The notes: generated from the sequence alone by a model not told the origin. A stretch of 64,000 bases of DNA from Pseudomonas monteilii NBRC 103158 = DSM 14164 (GCF_000730605.1 NZ_BBIS01000008.1:62001-126000); one strand, 5' to 3'. Shown: positions 9,893 through 19,913, counted from the stretch's first letter. Numbers and translations: made by a program.

Positions 9893-10186
9893 ATGAAGCT
9901 TCGTCCTCTGCATGACCGCGTCGTTATCCGTCGCAGCGAAGAAGAATCGAAAACCGCTGGCGGTATCGTCCTGCCGGGTTCGGCCGCTGAAAAACCAAAC
10001 CGCGGCGAAGTCGTTGCCGTCGGCACCGGTCGCATCCTGGACAACGGCGAAGTTCGCGCGCTGGCCGTGAAAGTGGGTGACAAAGTAGTTTTCGGCCCTT
10101 ACTCGGGCAGCAACACCGTGAAAGTCGATGGCGAAGACCTGCTGGTCATGGCCGAGAACGAAATCCTCGCCGTTATCGAAGGCTGA
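9893..10186 (+). CDS. groES: GroES co-chaperonin (Hsp10)
   Basis: A 97-residue protein beginning [20 protein letters not shown], the invariant GroES opening. The mobile loop (about residues 17-35, with [13 protein letters not shown]) and the roof region are intact. It forms the seven-subunit lid on GroEL in the cytoplasm. The ATG at 9893 with GGGAGAG upstream is chosen; longer readings upstream have no family support. It forms an operon with groEL 48 bp downstream. Confidence 0.98.
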   Translation: MKLRPLHDRVVIRRSEEESKTAGGIVLPGSAAEKPNRGEVVAVGTGRILDNGEVRALAVKVGDKVVFGPYSGSNTVKVDGEDLLVMAENEILAVIEG

Positions 10187-10228
10187 TTTCCCCGACTTCC
10201 CGTTACTCCAAAGAATTCCAAGGATTAA

Positions 10229-11875
<1,647 letters not shown>

Positions 11876-11900
11876 GCCAGCCTTACCCCCTGCACCATGA

Positions 11901-11937
11901 AAAAGCCCCGGTTCGCGAGAACCGGGGCTTTTCTTTT
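11901..11937 (+). terminator. intrinsic terminator after groEL
   Basis: A 14-bp stem AAAAGCCCCGGTTC/GAACCGGGGCTTTT with a GCGA loop is followed by TTCTTTTT. The A/T ends make it usable on both strands. Confidence 0.92.
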
Positions 11938-11950
11938 TCCTGTTGGGCCC

Positions 11951-11975
11951 ATTGGGGCCGCAAAGCGGCCCCAAT
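11951..11975 (-). terminator. hairpin after the PAP2 gene
   Basis: An 11-bp perfect stem ATTGGGGCCGC/GCGGCCCCAAT with an AAA loop ends one base from the PAP2 stop codon. No strong T run follows on the minus strand. It is probably a terminator or 3' stabiliser and is one of four near-copies of this hairpin in the window. Confidence 0.5.
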
Positions 11976-11976
11976 G

Positions 11977-12705
11977 TCAGGCGACGCTACGTTCGACAGC
12001 TGGCGCTTCCACCGCCCCACGCCGATACAGAACCAGGTAATACGATCCCAACCCGATCAACCAGCAAAACACCGCCGTCCACACGTTATGCGACAGAAAG
12101 TGCGCCCCCTGCATCATCCTCCCTACGCCGAGTACCGAACCAGCCAGTAAAGCCACCACAAATGCCGCCCGCGCCAGCCGTGGTTTGCGATCACGCAGCA
12201 TGAAGAACAGGCCGAACAGGCAGAACCCGGTCGCCGCATGCCCACCGGGCCAGCACAGGCCAGGCTTGTCGGTAGCAGGCCGCGGTTCCAGCAACTTGCT
12301 GTAGGTTTCCGTGCCGCCAAACTGGGTCAGGCTCCACGGGCACTGTACCTGGGTCACCTTCTTCAACGGCGTGACAAACGCCGTGGACAGGCCCAGTGCC
12401 AGCACCAGGCAGCCCAGCTCGCGGCGCCAGCCGAACAGGCGCTTCCAGAAGAAACTGGCAGCAAAGGTGAGCAGCGAGATCACCCCCAGCAAGATCACCA
12501 CCTGCTTGACCCGGTCGTGCAGGATGTTTTCCAGCCAATAGCTGTGGCGGCCGATGAACTGCCCGGCAGCGGGGTCGAAAAACAGGTTGGCCACGTCCAT
12601 GTCGACTGACGTCAGCTCCAGCAGAATCAAGGCCAGCGCGGTCGCCAGGGGGATGCCCAGATACAGCCAGAAATTGATCGGGCGAGGGCGGGTTCGTTGC
12701 TGCAT
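11977..12705 (-). CDS. PAP2 family membrane phosphatase
   Basis: A 242-residue protein with about six membrane segments and the type-2 phosphatidic-acid-phosphatase motifs spread through it: a lysine-containing first motif (KKVTQVQCPW), PGGHA in the middle (catalytic histidine), and GRMMQGAHFLSHN at the end (arginine and histidine). Relatives dephosphorylate lipid phosphates such as phosphatidylglycerol-phosphate, undecaprenyl pyrophosphate or lipid A. The substrate of this copy cannot be read from sequence. It is divergent from colRS, an envelope-stress system that sits next to lipid and LPS genes in pseudomonads. Confidence 0.85.
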   Translation of the reverse strand: MQQRTRPRPINFWLYLGIPLATALALILLELTSVDMDVANLFFDPAAGQFIGRHSYWLENILHDRVKQVVILLGVISLLTFAASFFWKRLFGWRRELGCLVLALGLSTAFVTPLKKVTQVQCPWSLTQFGGTETYSKLLEPRPATDKPGLCWPGGHAATGFCLFGLFFMLRDRKPRLARAAFVVALLAGSVLGVGRMMQGAHFLSHNVWTAVFCWLIGLGSYYLVLYRRGAVEAPAVERSVA

Positions 12706-12888
12706 GGTGGCTCCAGGGCACGAAAAAGATCGGGCATTGTCGGCTGCCCGCTATCCTGTGTCCGTGAAGGATCAGTGAAAAAACCGTCAAGTGGGGTGAA
12801 TTTTCCTCGGGGCTGGCACCGTGCAAGCATAGGCCTTAAGCTGCGCCTGCCGCGCACCACTGCGAGAAGCGCCGCACAGGAGAAACCG

Positions 12889-13572
12889 ATGCGCATTCTT
12901 TTGGTTGAAGACAACCGCGATATTCTGGCCAATCTGGCCGACTACCTGGGCATGAAGGGCTACACCGTCGACTGCGCCCAGGATGGCCTGTCCGGCCTGC
13001 ACCTGGCCGCCACCGAACACTACGACCTGATCGTGCTCGACATCATGCTGCCCGGCATCGATGGCTACACCCTGTGCAAGCGCCTGCGCGAAGACGCCCG
13101 CCGCGATACACCGGTGATCATGCTCACCGCCCGCGACCAGCTGGATGACCGCTTGCAAGGCTTCCGCTCCGGGGCCGACGACTACCTGCTCAAACCGTTC
13201 GCCCTGTCTGAGCTGGCGGCGCGCATCGAAGCAGTGCTGCGCCGTGCCCAGGGCGGAGGACGCCGCACCTTGCAGGTGGCCGACCTCAGTTACGACCTCG
13301 ACACCCTGGAAGTTACCCGCCAGGGCCGCCTGCTCAAGCTCAACCCGGTGGGCCTCAAGCTGTTGGCCGTGCTGATGCAGAAAAGCCCGCACGTATTGCG
13401 CCGCGAAGTACTGGAAGAAGCCCTGTGGGGCGACGATTGCCCCGACAGCGACAGCCTGCGCAGCCATGTACACCAGCTGCGCCAGGTGATCGACAAGCCG
13501 TTCGAAAAACCCTTGCTGCATACCGTCCATGGCGTCGGCTATCGCCTCGCCGAGGGCCGCGATGGAGTTTAA
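12889..13572 (+). CDS. colR: ColR response regulator (OmpR/PhoB family)
   Basis: A 227-residue regulator. The receiver domain (residues 1-115) shows the acidic pocket (EDNRD near residue 7), the phospho-acceptor Asp in LIVLDIMLPGIDGY (near residue 51), the conserved threonine/lysine (MLTARD, LLKPF), then a winged-helix DNA-binding domain (about 125-225). I recognise it as ColR by its pairing with a sensor carrying the ColS metal motifs and by the two following genes, warA and warB. In P. putida, ColRS protects against excess iron, zinc and phenol and controls LPS-modifying genes. The ATG at 12889 follows CAGGAG. Its last codons overlap colS by 11 bp. Confidence 0.92.
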   Translation: MRILLVEDNRDILANLADYLGMKGYTVDCAQDGLSGLHLAATEHYDLIVLDIMLPGIDGYTLCKRLREDARRDTPVIMLTARDQLDDRLQGFRSGADDYLLKPFALSELAARIEAVLRRAQGGGRRTLQVADLSYDLDTLEVTRQGRLLKLNPVGLKLLAVLMQKSPHVLRREVLEEALWGDDCPDSDSLRSHVHQLRQVIDKPFEKPLLHTVHGVGYRLAEGRDGV

Positions 13573-14872
13573 GCAAAGCCTTGCCCAGCGCATCATCATC
13601 GCCTTTGCCCTGATGAGCGCGCTGGTGGCCGGGGCTTTCGCCTTCGGTATCGTCGCCACCGTGCACCTGGTTGAAGAACGGCTGATTTCCTCTGTGCTGG
13701 GTGGCGACCTGCAGCGCCTGCTGCGCATGGACAGCGTCAGCGACTGGAGCCACCGGCCGCGCCCCGACCAGCTGTTCTACTTCAGTGGCGGGCGTGACGA
13801 CTTCGAACTGCCCAAGGACTTGCGCCACCTTGACCGTGGTTTCCACGAAGTATTCCGCGACCAGCTGTCATACCACGCCATGGTCGAGATCGTCGATGGC
13901 CGCCGTTACGTGCTGTTGCAGGACCAGAGCGACTTCGAAGAACGCGAGCGCGTGCTGTTCGCGGTGGTGGTGGTGGGCTTTGTACTCAGCCTGGTACTGG
14001 CGGTGATCCTCGGCTGGCTGGTGGCGCGCCGGGTAATGGCACCGGTGATCCGCCTGGCGCGCCAGGTGCGTCATCGCGATCAACTGCTGGGCCTGGCCCC
14101 GCCACTGGCACCGGACTACGCGGCGGACGAGGTCGGCCAGCTGGCAGTGGCCTTCGACGATACCCTGGGCCGTTTACGCGATGCGCTGACCCGTGAACGG
14201 CTGTTCACCAGTGACGTCAGCCATGAGTTGCGCACACCGTTGATGGTGCTGGCCACCTCCTGCGAGCTGCTGATGGAGAACCCCAACCTCGACGCCCGCG
14301 CGCGTAGCCAGGTAGAGCGCGTGGCGCGTGCCACGGAAGAGATGCGCGAACTGGTCAAGACCTTCCTCATGCTGGCCCGGGCCCAACGAGACGAAGGCGC
14401 GGTGGCGTCGCGGGCGACCTTGCGCGAAGTGGCCGACGAACTTATCGGTGTGTGGCGCGATACCATCGAGCAGAAGGGCCTGACCCTGTATTTCGATGGC
14501 CGCGTCAGCGCCAGCCCGGTGCTGTACAACGCTACCTTCCTGCAGTCGGTGATGGGTAACCTGTTGCGCAATGCTGCCCACTACACCGACAGCGGCTACA
14601 TCCGGCTGAGCCTGGAGGCCAACGGTTTCAGTGTGGAGGACAGTGGCGTGGGCATCCCCGAAGAGCAGCGTGAGGCGATGTTCAAGCCGTTCGTTCGTGG
14701 TGACGAGCGGCGTGGCGAAGGCTTGGGCCTGGGTCTATCGCTGGTGCAACGAATTTGCGACGACCAAGGCTGGCATGTCACCCTCACATCGACCCTGCCG
14801 CATGGTTGCCGCTTCCATGTGGACCTGAGCAACACCAAGGCCCAAGGCGGCCCGGACGCCATGGCCGAGTAA
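13562..14872 (+). CDS. colS: ColS sensor histidine kinase
   Basis: A 436-residue inner-membrane kinase with two membrane segments (about 11-33 and 133-155) around a roughly 100-residue periplasmic loop. HAMP (about 155-210), HisKA with SHELRTPL (phospho-accepting His near residue 222), and a compact HATPase (N box near 330, GLGLGLSLV near 385) follow. The loop contains H35-x-x-E38 and E126-x-x-E129. From memory, these are the residues reported in P. putida ColS to bind ferric iron and zinc. The start at 13562 overlaps the colR stop, which suggests translational coupling. Confidence 0.93.
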   Translation: MEFKQSLAQRIIIAFALMSALVAGAFAFGIVATVHLVEERLISSVLGGDLQRLLRMDSVSDWSHRPRPDQLFYFSGGRDDFELPKDLRHLDRGFHEVFRDQLSYHAMVEIVDGRRYVLLQDQSDFEERERVLFAVVVVGFVLSLVLAVILGWLVARRVMAPVIRLARQVRHRDQLLGLAPPLAPDYAADEVGQLAVAFDDTLGRLRDALTRERLFTSDVSHELRTPLMVLATSCELLMENPNLDARARSQVERVARATEEMRELVKTFLMLARAQRDEGAVASRATLREVADELIGVWRDTIEQKGLTLYFDGRVSASPVLYNATFLQSVMGNLLRNAAHYTDSGYIRLSLEANGFSVEDSGVGIPEEQREAMFKPFVRGDERRGEGLGLGLSLVQRICDDQGWHVTLTSTLPHGCRFHVDLSNTKAQGGPDAMAE

Positions 14873-14980
14873 TCTGTTGTAACAGGTTAAAGGGCGCGCA
14901 ACATTTTTTTCACATTGGCATGACCTGATTCCAACGCTTGCTTACCTAAGGTGAGTGGCACTGGAGTCAGGAGATGCCCA

Positions 14981-15661
14981 ATGCGTAGCCCCATCAAGCT
15001 TGAATTTTCCGAGAAGTACGACAAAGACCACGCCCGTGAGTACTTTCTCAAGCACCAGGATGGCCTGGCGCGTCGCCTCTCCCACAAGCGAGATGAGCAG
15101 CTGGCGCGTCGCGCCCTGGCATTGGCCGGCGAGCCCGGCCTGGTACTGGACCTGCCGTGCGGTGCCGGCCGTTTCTGGCCACTGCTGGCAGAAAAGCCCA
15201 ACCGGGTGATCATCGGTGCCGACAACTCCGAAGCGATGATCGAGACAGCCTGTGCCGCGCAACCGCCAGACGTGGTAGCGCGGGTACGCCCCTTGCAAAC
15301 TTCAGCGTTCGCCATTGACCTGCCGGATAATTCGGTGGACAGCATCTTCTGCATGCGCCTGTTCCACCACATTGGCGAATCGGCGCACAGAAAGACCATA
15401 CTTTCGGAATTTCAAAGGGTTAGCCGTGATAGTGTGATTCTGTCGTTGTGGGTCGATGGCAACTTCAAGGCCTGGCGCCGGAAAAAACTGGAGCAACGCC
15501 GTAGTGCCAAGGCCGAGCAGGACAATTACCAGAACCGTTTCGTGTTACCAGCCGAAACGGTCGAAGAAGAATTCAGGGCCGCCGGCTTCAGAATCCAGGA
15601 ACGCCTCGACTTCCTGCCGTTCTATGCCATGTGGCGGGTCTACGTATTGCGTAAGGGGTAG
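14981..15661 (+). CDS. warA: WarA-like SAM-dependent methyltransferase
   Basis: A 226-residue class I methyltransferase. Motif I appears as LVLDLPCGAGRFWPLL near residue 56, and the post-motif I acid as IIGADNSEAMIE. It lies directly after colS, where P. putida carries warA, a ColR-regulated gene that, with warB, affects LPS and resistance to envelope stress. The target of methylation is not known. The ATG at 14981 follows CAGGAG; an ATG 7 bp earlier is out of frame and hits a stop. The gene is followed 6 bp later by warB, so the two are certainly cotranscribed. Confidence 0.85.
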   Translation: MRSPIKLEFSEKYDKDHAREYFLKHQDGLARRLSHKRDEQLARRALALAGEPGLVLDLPCGAGRFWPLLAEKPNRVIIGADNSEAMIETACAAQPPDVVARVRPLQTSAFAIDLPDNSVDSIFCMRLFHHIGESAHRKTILSEFQRVSRDSVILSLWVDGNFKAWRRKKLEQRRSAKAEQDNYQNRFVLPAETVEEEFRAAGFRIQERLDFLPFYAMWRVYVLRKG

Positions 15662-15667
15662 TGTTTG

Positions 15668-16366
15668 ATGGCTGTAGCCCAGAAAGGGGAGTCGCGGTTC
15701 GATTTTTACTGGCGCCAGCAGGGCGAGTGGGTCGAGGAGCCTAACCAGCGCCGCGGCGGCGAGAGTGGCGTGCAACGCCTCAACGATGCCAATGGCAAGC
15801 TGCTGTATGCCAAGCGCCAGGTCGGGCATATCTACCGCAGCCTGATGCACCCTTTTGGGCGACCAACCGTATTGCGTGAGCTCGATGCACTGAACAGCTT
15901 CGAGCAACTGGGCGTTCGCGTCCCGCGCATCGTCTTTTGCGGCGCCGAACGCGATGCCGACCACCAATGGCGTGCGCTGCTGGTGAGCGAAGCGCTGGAC
16001 GGATTTGTCGAACTCGACACCTGGCATGCCGAAGGTGCCCGCGAGCGTTACCCGCAGGTGGTGCATGAGCGCATGCTCAAGGACCTGGCGGACAACCTGG
16101 CGCGCATGCACCTGGGGCACTGGCAGCACGGCTGCCTATATGGCAAGCACGTATTCATCAAGGTGATCGGCGAAGGCGAGCAAGCGCGGGTCGAAGTCGC
16201 ACTGCTGGACCTGGAAAAGTGCCGGCGGCGCATCAGCTGCCAGCGTGCGGCAGGTAACGACCTGCGCCAGCTGCGCCGCCATTCGTCGATCAATGACGCC
16301 GAATGGCAAACGCTGCTCTACTTTTACAAGATGGCGTTTGGCAGCGCTGTCAAAGGGTTAGAGTAA
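15668..16366 (+). CDS. warB: WarB/InaA-like LPS core kinase family protein
   Basis: A 232-residue protein of the InaA/WaaP/KdkA lipopolysaccharide-kinase family. The eukaryotic-kinase-like catalytic region is visible as MHLGHWQHGCLYGKHVFI (catalytic loop near residue 145) and LLDLEKCRRR (metal-binding Asp in the DLEK motif near residue 178). Upstream the ATP-binding half includes LYAKRQVGHIYRS. Such kinases phosphorylate heptose or Kdo sugars of the LPS core at the inner face of the membrane. It follows warA and overlaps the next small gene by one base (TAATG). A TTG codon just before the ATG was not used as start. Confidence 0.85.
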   Translation: MAVAQKGESRFDFYWRQQGEWVEEPNQRRGGESGVQRLNDANGKLLYAKRQVGHIYRSLMHPFGRPTVLRELDALNSFEQLGVRVPRIVFCGAERDADHQWRALLVSEALDGFVELDTWHAEGARERYPQVVHERMLKDLADNLARMHLGHWQHGCLYGKHVFIKVIGEGEQARVEVALLDLEKCRRRISCQRAAGNDLRQLRRHSSINDAEWQTLLYFYKMAFGSAVKGLE

Positions 16367-16596
16367 TGAAACTAGAAATAGCTCGAGCTTTGTTCCTGGT
16401 AGCTGGCCTGGCGGTGACCACCGTGGCGGTGGCTGCCTGGGAAGAGCCGAGGCCTACTGTGTTCAGCAAGGCTGAGATGGCCGACCAGTGTGCACTGCCG
16501 CGGGAAGCGAAACCGCAGCAGGCACAGGTCGCGCCGGATCAGGACCTGTTGCTGATCCTGTTCGGCCTGCGTCAAGGGTTGCGGCCATTTGGTTGA
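16366..16596 (+). CDS. small exported protein of unknown function, coupled to warB
   Basis: A 76-residue protein whose ATG shares a base with the warB stop codon (TAATG), so it is likely translated by coupling. The first 24 residues form a typical signal peptide (MKLEIARALFLVAGLAVTTVAVAA). The mature part is about 50 residues, acidic then basic, with one cysteine. I do not recognise a domain. Its position as the last gene of the colRS-war unit, followed by a terminator, suggests an envelope role under the same control. A small gene sits at the same place after inaA in P. aeruginosa, as I recall. Confidence 0.7.
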   Translation: MKLEIARALFLVAGLAVTTVAVAAWEEPRPTVFSKAEMADQCALPREAKPQQAQVAPDQDLLLILFGLRQGLRPFG

Positions 16597-16612
16597 ACCC
16601 TGCGTTAGCTAG

Positions 16613-16654
16613 AAAAGCCAGAGGCCTCGCGATTGCGGGGCCTCCGGCTTTTTT
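16613..16654 (+). terminator. intrinsic terminator closing the colRS-war unit
   Basis: AAAAGCC-GAGGCC pairs with GGCCTC-GGCTTTTTT around a loop of about 12 nt. It lies 17 bp after the last stop and ends in a T run. Confidence 0.85.
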
Positions 16655-16676
16655 GTGTCTGCCTTTCCGGCAGAAG

Positions 16677-17861
16677 TCAGCAATGCTGCATGCTATTGGC
16701 CTTGAGCATAAGCAGCAGGTAACCGCTAAGCGCGCTGCTCAAGAAGAGAATTCCTAAGCTCATTGGAAGCAGGTGTTCGGCTGACGCGACCAAAGTGCCT
16801 GCAAGTCCACCGCCGGCAAATAGCAATGTAGTACTGAAGGACGCTGCTGCCCCTGCCTGCTGCGGATAACGGGCCAACGCCTGCGAAGTCGAGGCGGGTC
16901 GTACCATCGTTGTTCCTGCCGTGCATAAAATCATCGGTATCATGAGGCCTGCTACCGATAGCCCTGCTGCCCACTGCCAAATCAATAAAGTGACCCCTGC
17001 GGTACCTATAAGCAGGAATCCCGTGCAGATTTGACCCTGCACACTGACGCGATTGTTCAAGAAGGTCGCGGTTGCACCACCGACGACATACGCCAGCCCA
17101 TAGGCGATGAATACAACGGAAAACTGATACGGCGTGAGGCCAAGTTGATCCATCAGTACCAATGGTGCAATGACGATGAAGGCAAAATGGCAGGCGAACG
17201 CGAAAGTGGCCTGCAGGGAATAGGCTATATAGAGCGTGTCACGCAGCATGGGAAGATAGCTTCGAATGCCCGCATTACTGCTGTATAACGCAGGCGTTTC
17301 ATGCAATAGTGCCCAGGTAAGAAATATGACAAAAGTAGCGATTAAAATAAAAGCCGTAAAGCTGCCTTCCCAGCCGAATAATTGTTGGAGCGCAGCGCCC
17401 GCGATGGGTGAAATTGATATGAATAAACCACTTGCACTTGTTATTACGATGCGCATGGTGTTGCGCTGCTTGCCGCTATAGAGGTCCTGTATCAGCGCCT
17501 GGCCCAGAACCAGACTTCCACAACCGGCGGCCTGTAGCAACCGGAATGCCATAAAGGTCTCATAGTCAGATGAAAGTAGGCAGCCGGTAGCCCCGGCAAT
17601 GGATACAGCCAATCCACCGAGTAGCAACCGATTACGACCAATTCGATCTGACAGGGGGCCAATCACCAACTGCGCCACCGCTACGCCAAAGGCGAAGAAA
17701 CTTACGGAGTAAGCTATTTGCTTTGGTTGTACTTGAAAGGCTTCTGCAAGCGCTGGGAATGAAGGGAGAATGACGTCCAGAGGGAAAACGCCTAGCAGGC
17801 ATAAAAGAATCAGTAGCAATGGGCGAAGAATGGTGCTTTTTAAGGTTTTGGCCTGGTTCAT
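16677..17861 (-). CDS. Bcr/CflA-type MFS exporter of the oxidoreductase cassette
   Basis: A 394-residue, 12-helix major facilitator of the Bcr/CflA drug-resistance subfamily. Helix 1 ends in the DVILPSFPAL element, and motif A reads GPLSDRIGRNRLLLGG (about residues 69-84). It would pump a small product out of the cytoplasm. Its ATG overlaps the stop of the AurF-like gene (ATGA), so it is the last gene of the minus-strand cassette that begins near 19982. Base composition is lower in GC than the flanking genes. The substrate is unknown; the context suggests export of, or self-protection against, the cassette's product. Confidence 0.85.
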   Translation of the reverse strand: MNQAKTLKSTILRPLLLILLCLLGVFPLDVILPSFPALAEAFQVQPKQIAYSVSFFAFGVAVAQLVIGPLSDRIGRNRLLLGGLAVSIAGATGCLLSSDYETFMAFRLLQAAGCGSLVLGQALIQDLYSGKQRNTMRIVITSASGLFISISPIAGAALQQLFGWEGSFTAFILIATFVIFLTWALLHETPALYSSNAGIRSYLPMLRDTLYIAYSLQATFAFACHFAFIVIAPLVLMDQLGLTPYQFSVVFIAYGLAYVVGGATATFLNNRVSVQGQICTGFLLIGTAGVTLLIWQWAAGLSVAGLMIPMILCTAGTTMVRPASTSQALARYPQQAGAAASFSTTLLFAGGGLAGTLVASAEHLLPMSLGILFLSSALSGYLLLMLKANSMQHC

Positions 17862-18784
17862 GCTGGCAGTCCTGCTGCCCTGAATTGAATCGCATAGCGC
17901 TCATCTTTAAGTAGCTTGGTGCGTTTAATTGCCTGAAGCGTTATTTTGGAAATTGCGGGTATTCGAAGCTTCCAGTTGGATGTTATGTCGTTGATAATGA
18001 CTTTCGCAATGGATGGGTGCTTTTTGAAAATTGACTGTAAGAATGGCTCGTCGGGTTGGCAAAAAGCGAGGAGCGCTTTCAGTAAAGTAGGAACTAGATA
18101 ATCCTTCTGAGAGATTGATAGCTGATGCCAGAGTTGTGCGAAACAGTCTGAGAAAAAAATGGCATGGCGCCCTTCATCATGAAGGTGATCAATCAGCATG
18201 TTTGCTACAGGCGTGACAAGTGAATCGCGAGTTAAATTGTACAGTTCGTTGGTTATTATTGTTTCAGAAACAAAGGCGATGCAAAAGCGGGTAATCCCGT
18301 TGAGCGCTTGGGGGCTATTTTGTAATAATTGATCAAGGCTATTAAAGCGCGCAGAATTTATTCGCTCAAGGCAAAAGTGGTTCGCTACTTGGTCCGCAAT
18401 TTCTCTAGAAAAAAGCGCGTGATACGCCTCGTCAGCATAAAGTTTTAAAGCATTAAGTTGCACGTCTTTATCAAAGAAATGTTTTAAGTCGCCAGTAATG
18501 ATGCATTGCACGGTTTCATTGATGTGACCCATTTCAAGTCGTGTCGTGTAGTCCATGAAGTGGATGAGGTGGTAGGCGTGCAGTACTAGCAAATCTTTTT
18601 TTGAAAGCTGTTTGGCTGATTCATGGGCCAACGCTGGACTTAACGCCCTAGGAAACCACAGGTCGGGTTCGGACTGTGTAAAATCTTCTACGGAAAAATG
18701 GTAGGCATAAGGGCGCGAGCGTACAGCACTCGTGATGTGCCAGCTTTTAAATACAGTACTGCTACGGGTTGTAATTTTTTCCAT
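17858..18784 (-). CDS. AurF-type diiron oxygenase (N-oxygenase family)
   Basis: A 308-residue soluble protein with a ferritin-like all-helical pattern and every diiron ligand of the AurF family at near-identical spacing: Glu84, Glu119-x-x-His122, Glu174, and His200-x-x-x-Glu204-x-x-His207 (motif DHLHDEGRH). In AurF, as I recall, the set is Glu101, Glu136, His139, Glu196, His223, Glu227, His230. The founding enzyme oxidises p-aminobenzoate to p-nitrobenzoate; relatives hydroxylate or N-oxygenate other natural-product intermediates. The substrate here is unknown. The gene lies 22 bp after the SagB-like gene and overlaps the exporter. Codon use is AT-rich (many AAA, TTT, ATT), unlike the neighbours outside the cassette, which points to acquisition by transfer. 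Confidence 0.85.
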   Translation of the reverse strand: MEKITTRSSTVFKSWHITSAVRSRPYAYHFSVEDFTQSEPDLWFPRALSPALAHESAKQLSKKDLLVLHAYHLIHFMDYTTRLEMGHINETVQCIITGDLKHFFDKDVQLNALKLYADEAYHALFSREIADQVANHFCLERINSARFNSLDQLLQNSPQALNGITRFCIAFVSETIITNELYNLTRDSLVTPVANMLIDHLHDEGRHAIFFSDCFAQLWHQLSISQKDYLVPTLLKALLAFCQPDEPFLQSIFKKHPSIAKVIINDITSNWKLRIPAISKITLQAIKRTKLLKDERYAIQFRAAGLPA

Positions 18785-18806
18785 GCGTGTGTCTCGCGCC
18801 AGTACT

Positions 18807-19850
18807 TTACGATATCAGAGCCCTTAAGGAACGAGGTGTCGCATTTCCGTTGCTATAGCCACATGCGACGAAAAAAAGGACGTGTTCACTTGGGTTGTCG
18901 AACATGAGTAGAGGCTCGATGCTCGTTTCGTTTAATGCACCGGTGAGCCAAGTATTCATGCCCCTGTCGGTTGCGGCGAGTTGGAAGGTCTGTGCGGCAT
19001 GACCAACTTCAATTAGTGCCATTCGATAGGCGCGCGAATGCTCGTATTTCCACCACAATTTGTCGAATCTGGAGCTCAAGAACAATCCAGCGGGTATGCC
19101 ATTGGCGAAGTGCTGGCCCGATAATAAATCACCCAGGGCACAAGGCAGTGGGCTTCGCCAATGAAGCTCATGTCGCCGTGGGTCGTAGTAATAAATTCCG
19201 GCTTCCAGGCTGTCTACGTTGTTTACATATACATAGCCTTCAGTAGCGTTCAGCCCGCCTACTGAGGGGGTGGCGCGGCGTCTTGAGTATTCATTTTCTT
19301 CCTCTTTGACGTAATTAATGGTTCTGCTTCCAATAAAGCCTAAGGTATGGTGTAGAATTTCGGCAAGATCAGCTAAGGAAATCGGTATTCGCTGGAAGTC
19401 TCTAACGGTTGCTCGGTTTTTGAATGCCTCGTCAACTGCAAATGTACTTCTTGGTATAGGCAGTGAAATGCCGCTTTCGCTGGTGCGGGTATTGTCAGGC
19501 TGTATATTCTTGTTTAGTACGGAGTTGCAGTGTTCAAGGTACTGCAGTGCCCACTCCTCCTCGCTTGAAGGGTGATTTTCTATAGGGATGTCTTTAGTTC
19601 CGTAATGGAATATTCTTGAGAGTACATCCCAGCCCCAGTCAGAATTGTCGTCAGCATCGTCCATGAAAACTTTGCAGCGTTTCAGGTCGGCGGTTAGGTC
19701 GTCATTTAACTCTTTGTGATCTTTCTCGTAAATGAGATGGATTAACCGGTCTGCGTGGTCTCTGGATAACTCGTACTGCTTGTGGTTTTTGAAATCCCAG
19801 CAAATCAGGGAGTTATTCATGGCGATAAAGAAGCAATTTTTACTTATCAT
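18807..19850 (-). CDS. SagB/McbC-type FMN-dependent oxidoreductase
   Basis: A 347-residue protein. The N-terminal part (about 1-135) contains the SagB-like CWDFKNHKQYELSRDHADRL segment. The C-terminal nitroreductase-fold domain (about 138-347) carries NRATVRDF (145-152), the FMN/substrate loop RRATPSVGGLNATEGYVYVN (191-210) and EVGHAAQTFQLAATDRGMNTW. SagB/McbC enzymes oxidise azolines to azoles in thiazole/oxazole peptides such as microcin B17 and streptolysin S; other members serve unrelated pathways. No YcaO or E1-like cyclodehydratase is present here, so the reaction is open. The ATG at 19850 has an excellent AAAGGAGGG site. It overlaps the stop of an 18-codon ORF (ATGA) and lies 63 bp after a 22-codon ORF. 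Confidence 0.87.
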   Translation of the reverse strand: MISKNCFFIAMNNSLICWDFKNHKQYELSRDHADRLIHLIYEKDHKELNDDLTADLKRCKVFMDDADDNSDWGWDVLSRIFHYGTKDIPIENHPSSEEEWALQYLEHCNSVLNKNIQPDNTRTSESGISLPIPRSTFAVDEAFKNRATVRDFQRIPISLADLAEILHHTLGFIGSRTINYVKEEENEYSRRRATPSVGGLNATEGYVYVNNVDSLEAGIYYYDPRRHELHWRSPLPCALGDLLSGQHFANGIPAGLFLSSRFDKLWWKYEHSRAYRMALIEVGHAAQTFQLAATDRGMNTWLTGALNETSIEPLLMFDNPSEHVLFFVACGYSNGNATPRSLRALIS

Positions 19851-19903
19851 GCTCCCTCCTTTAACAACTGAAGGGCAGGCCGGCACTGCTCTTCAGTATT
19901 CAT
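19847..19903 (-). CDS. tiny 18-aa ORF overlapping the SagB start
   Basis: Codons from ATG 19903 give MNTEEQCRPALQLLKEGA, and the stop overlaps the SagB start codon as ATGA. Its own ribosome-binding site is poor; the sequence upstream is the stop region of the 22-codon ORF. The SagB ribosome-binding site lies inside it. It may be a coupling peptide, a short product in its own right, or chance. No family is recognisable. Confidence 0.3.
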   Translation of the reverse strand: MNTEEQCRPALQLLKEGA

Positions 19904-19913
19904 GGGTTAAGGC

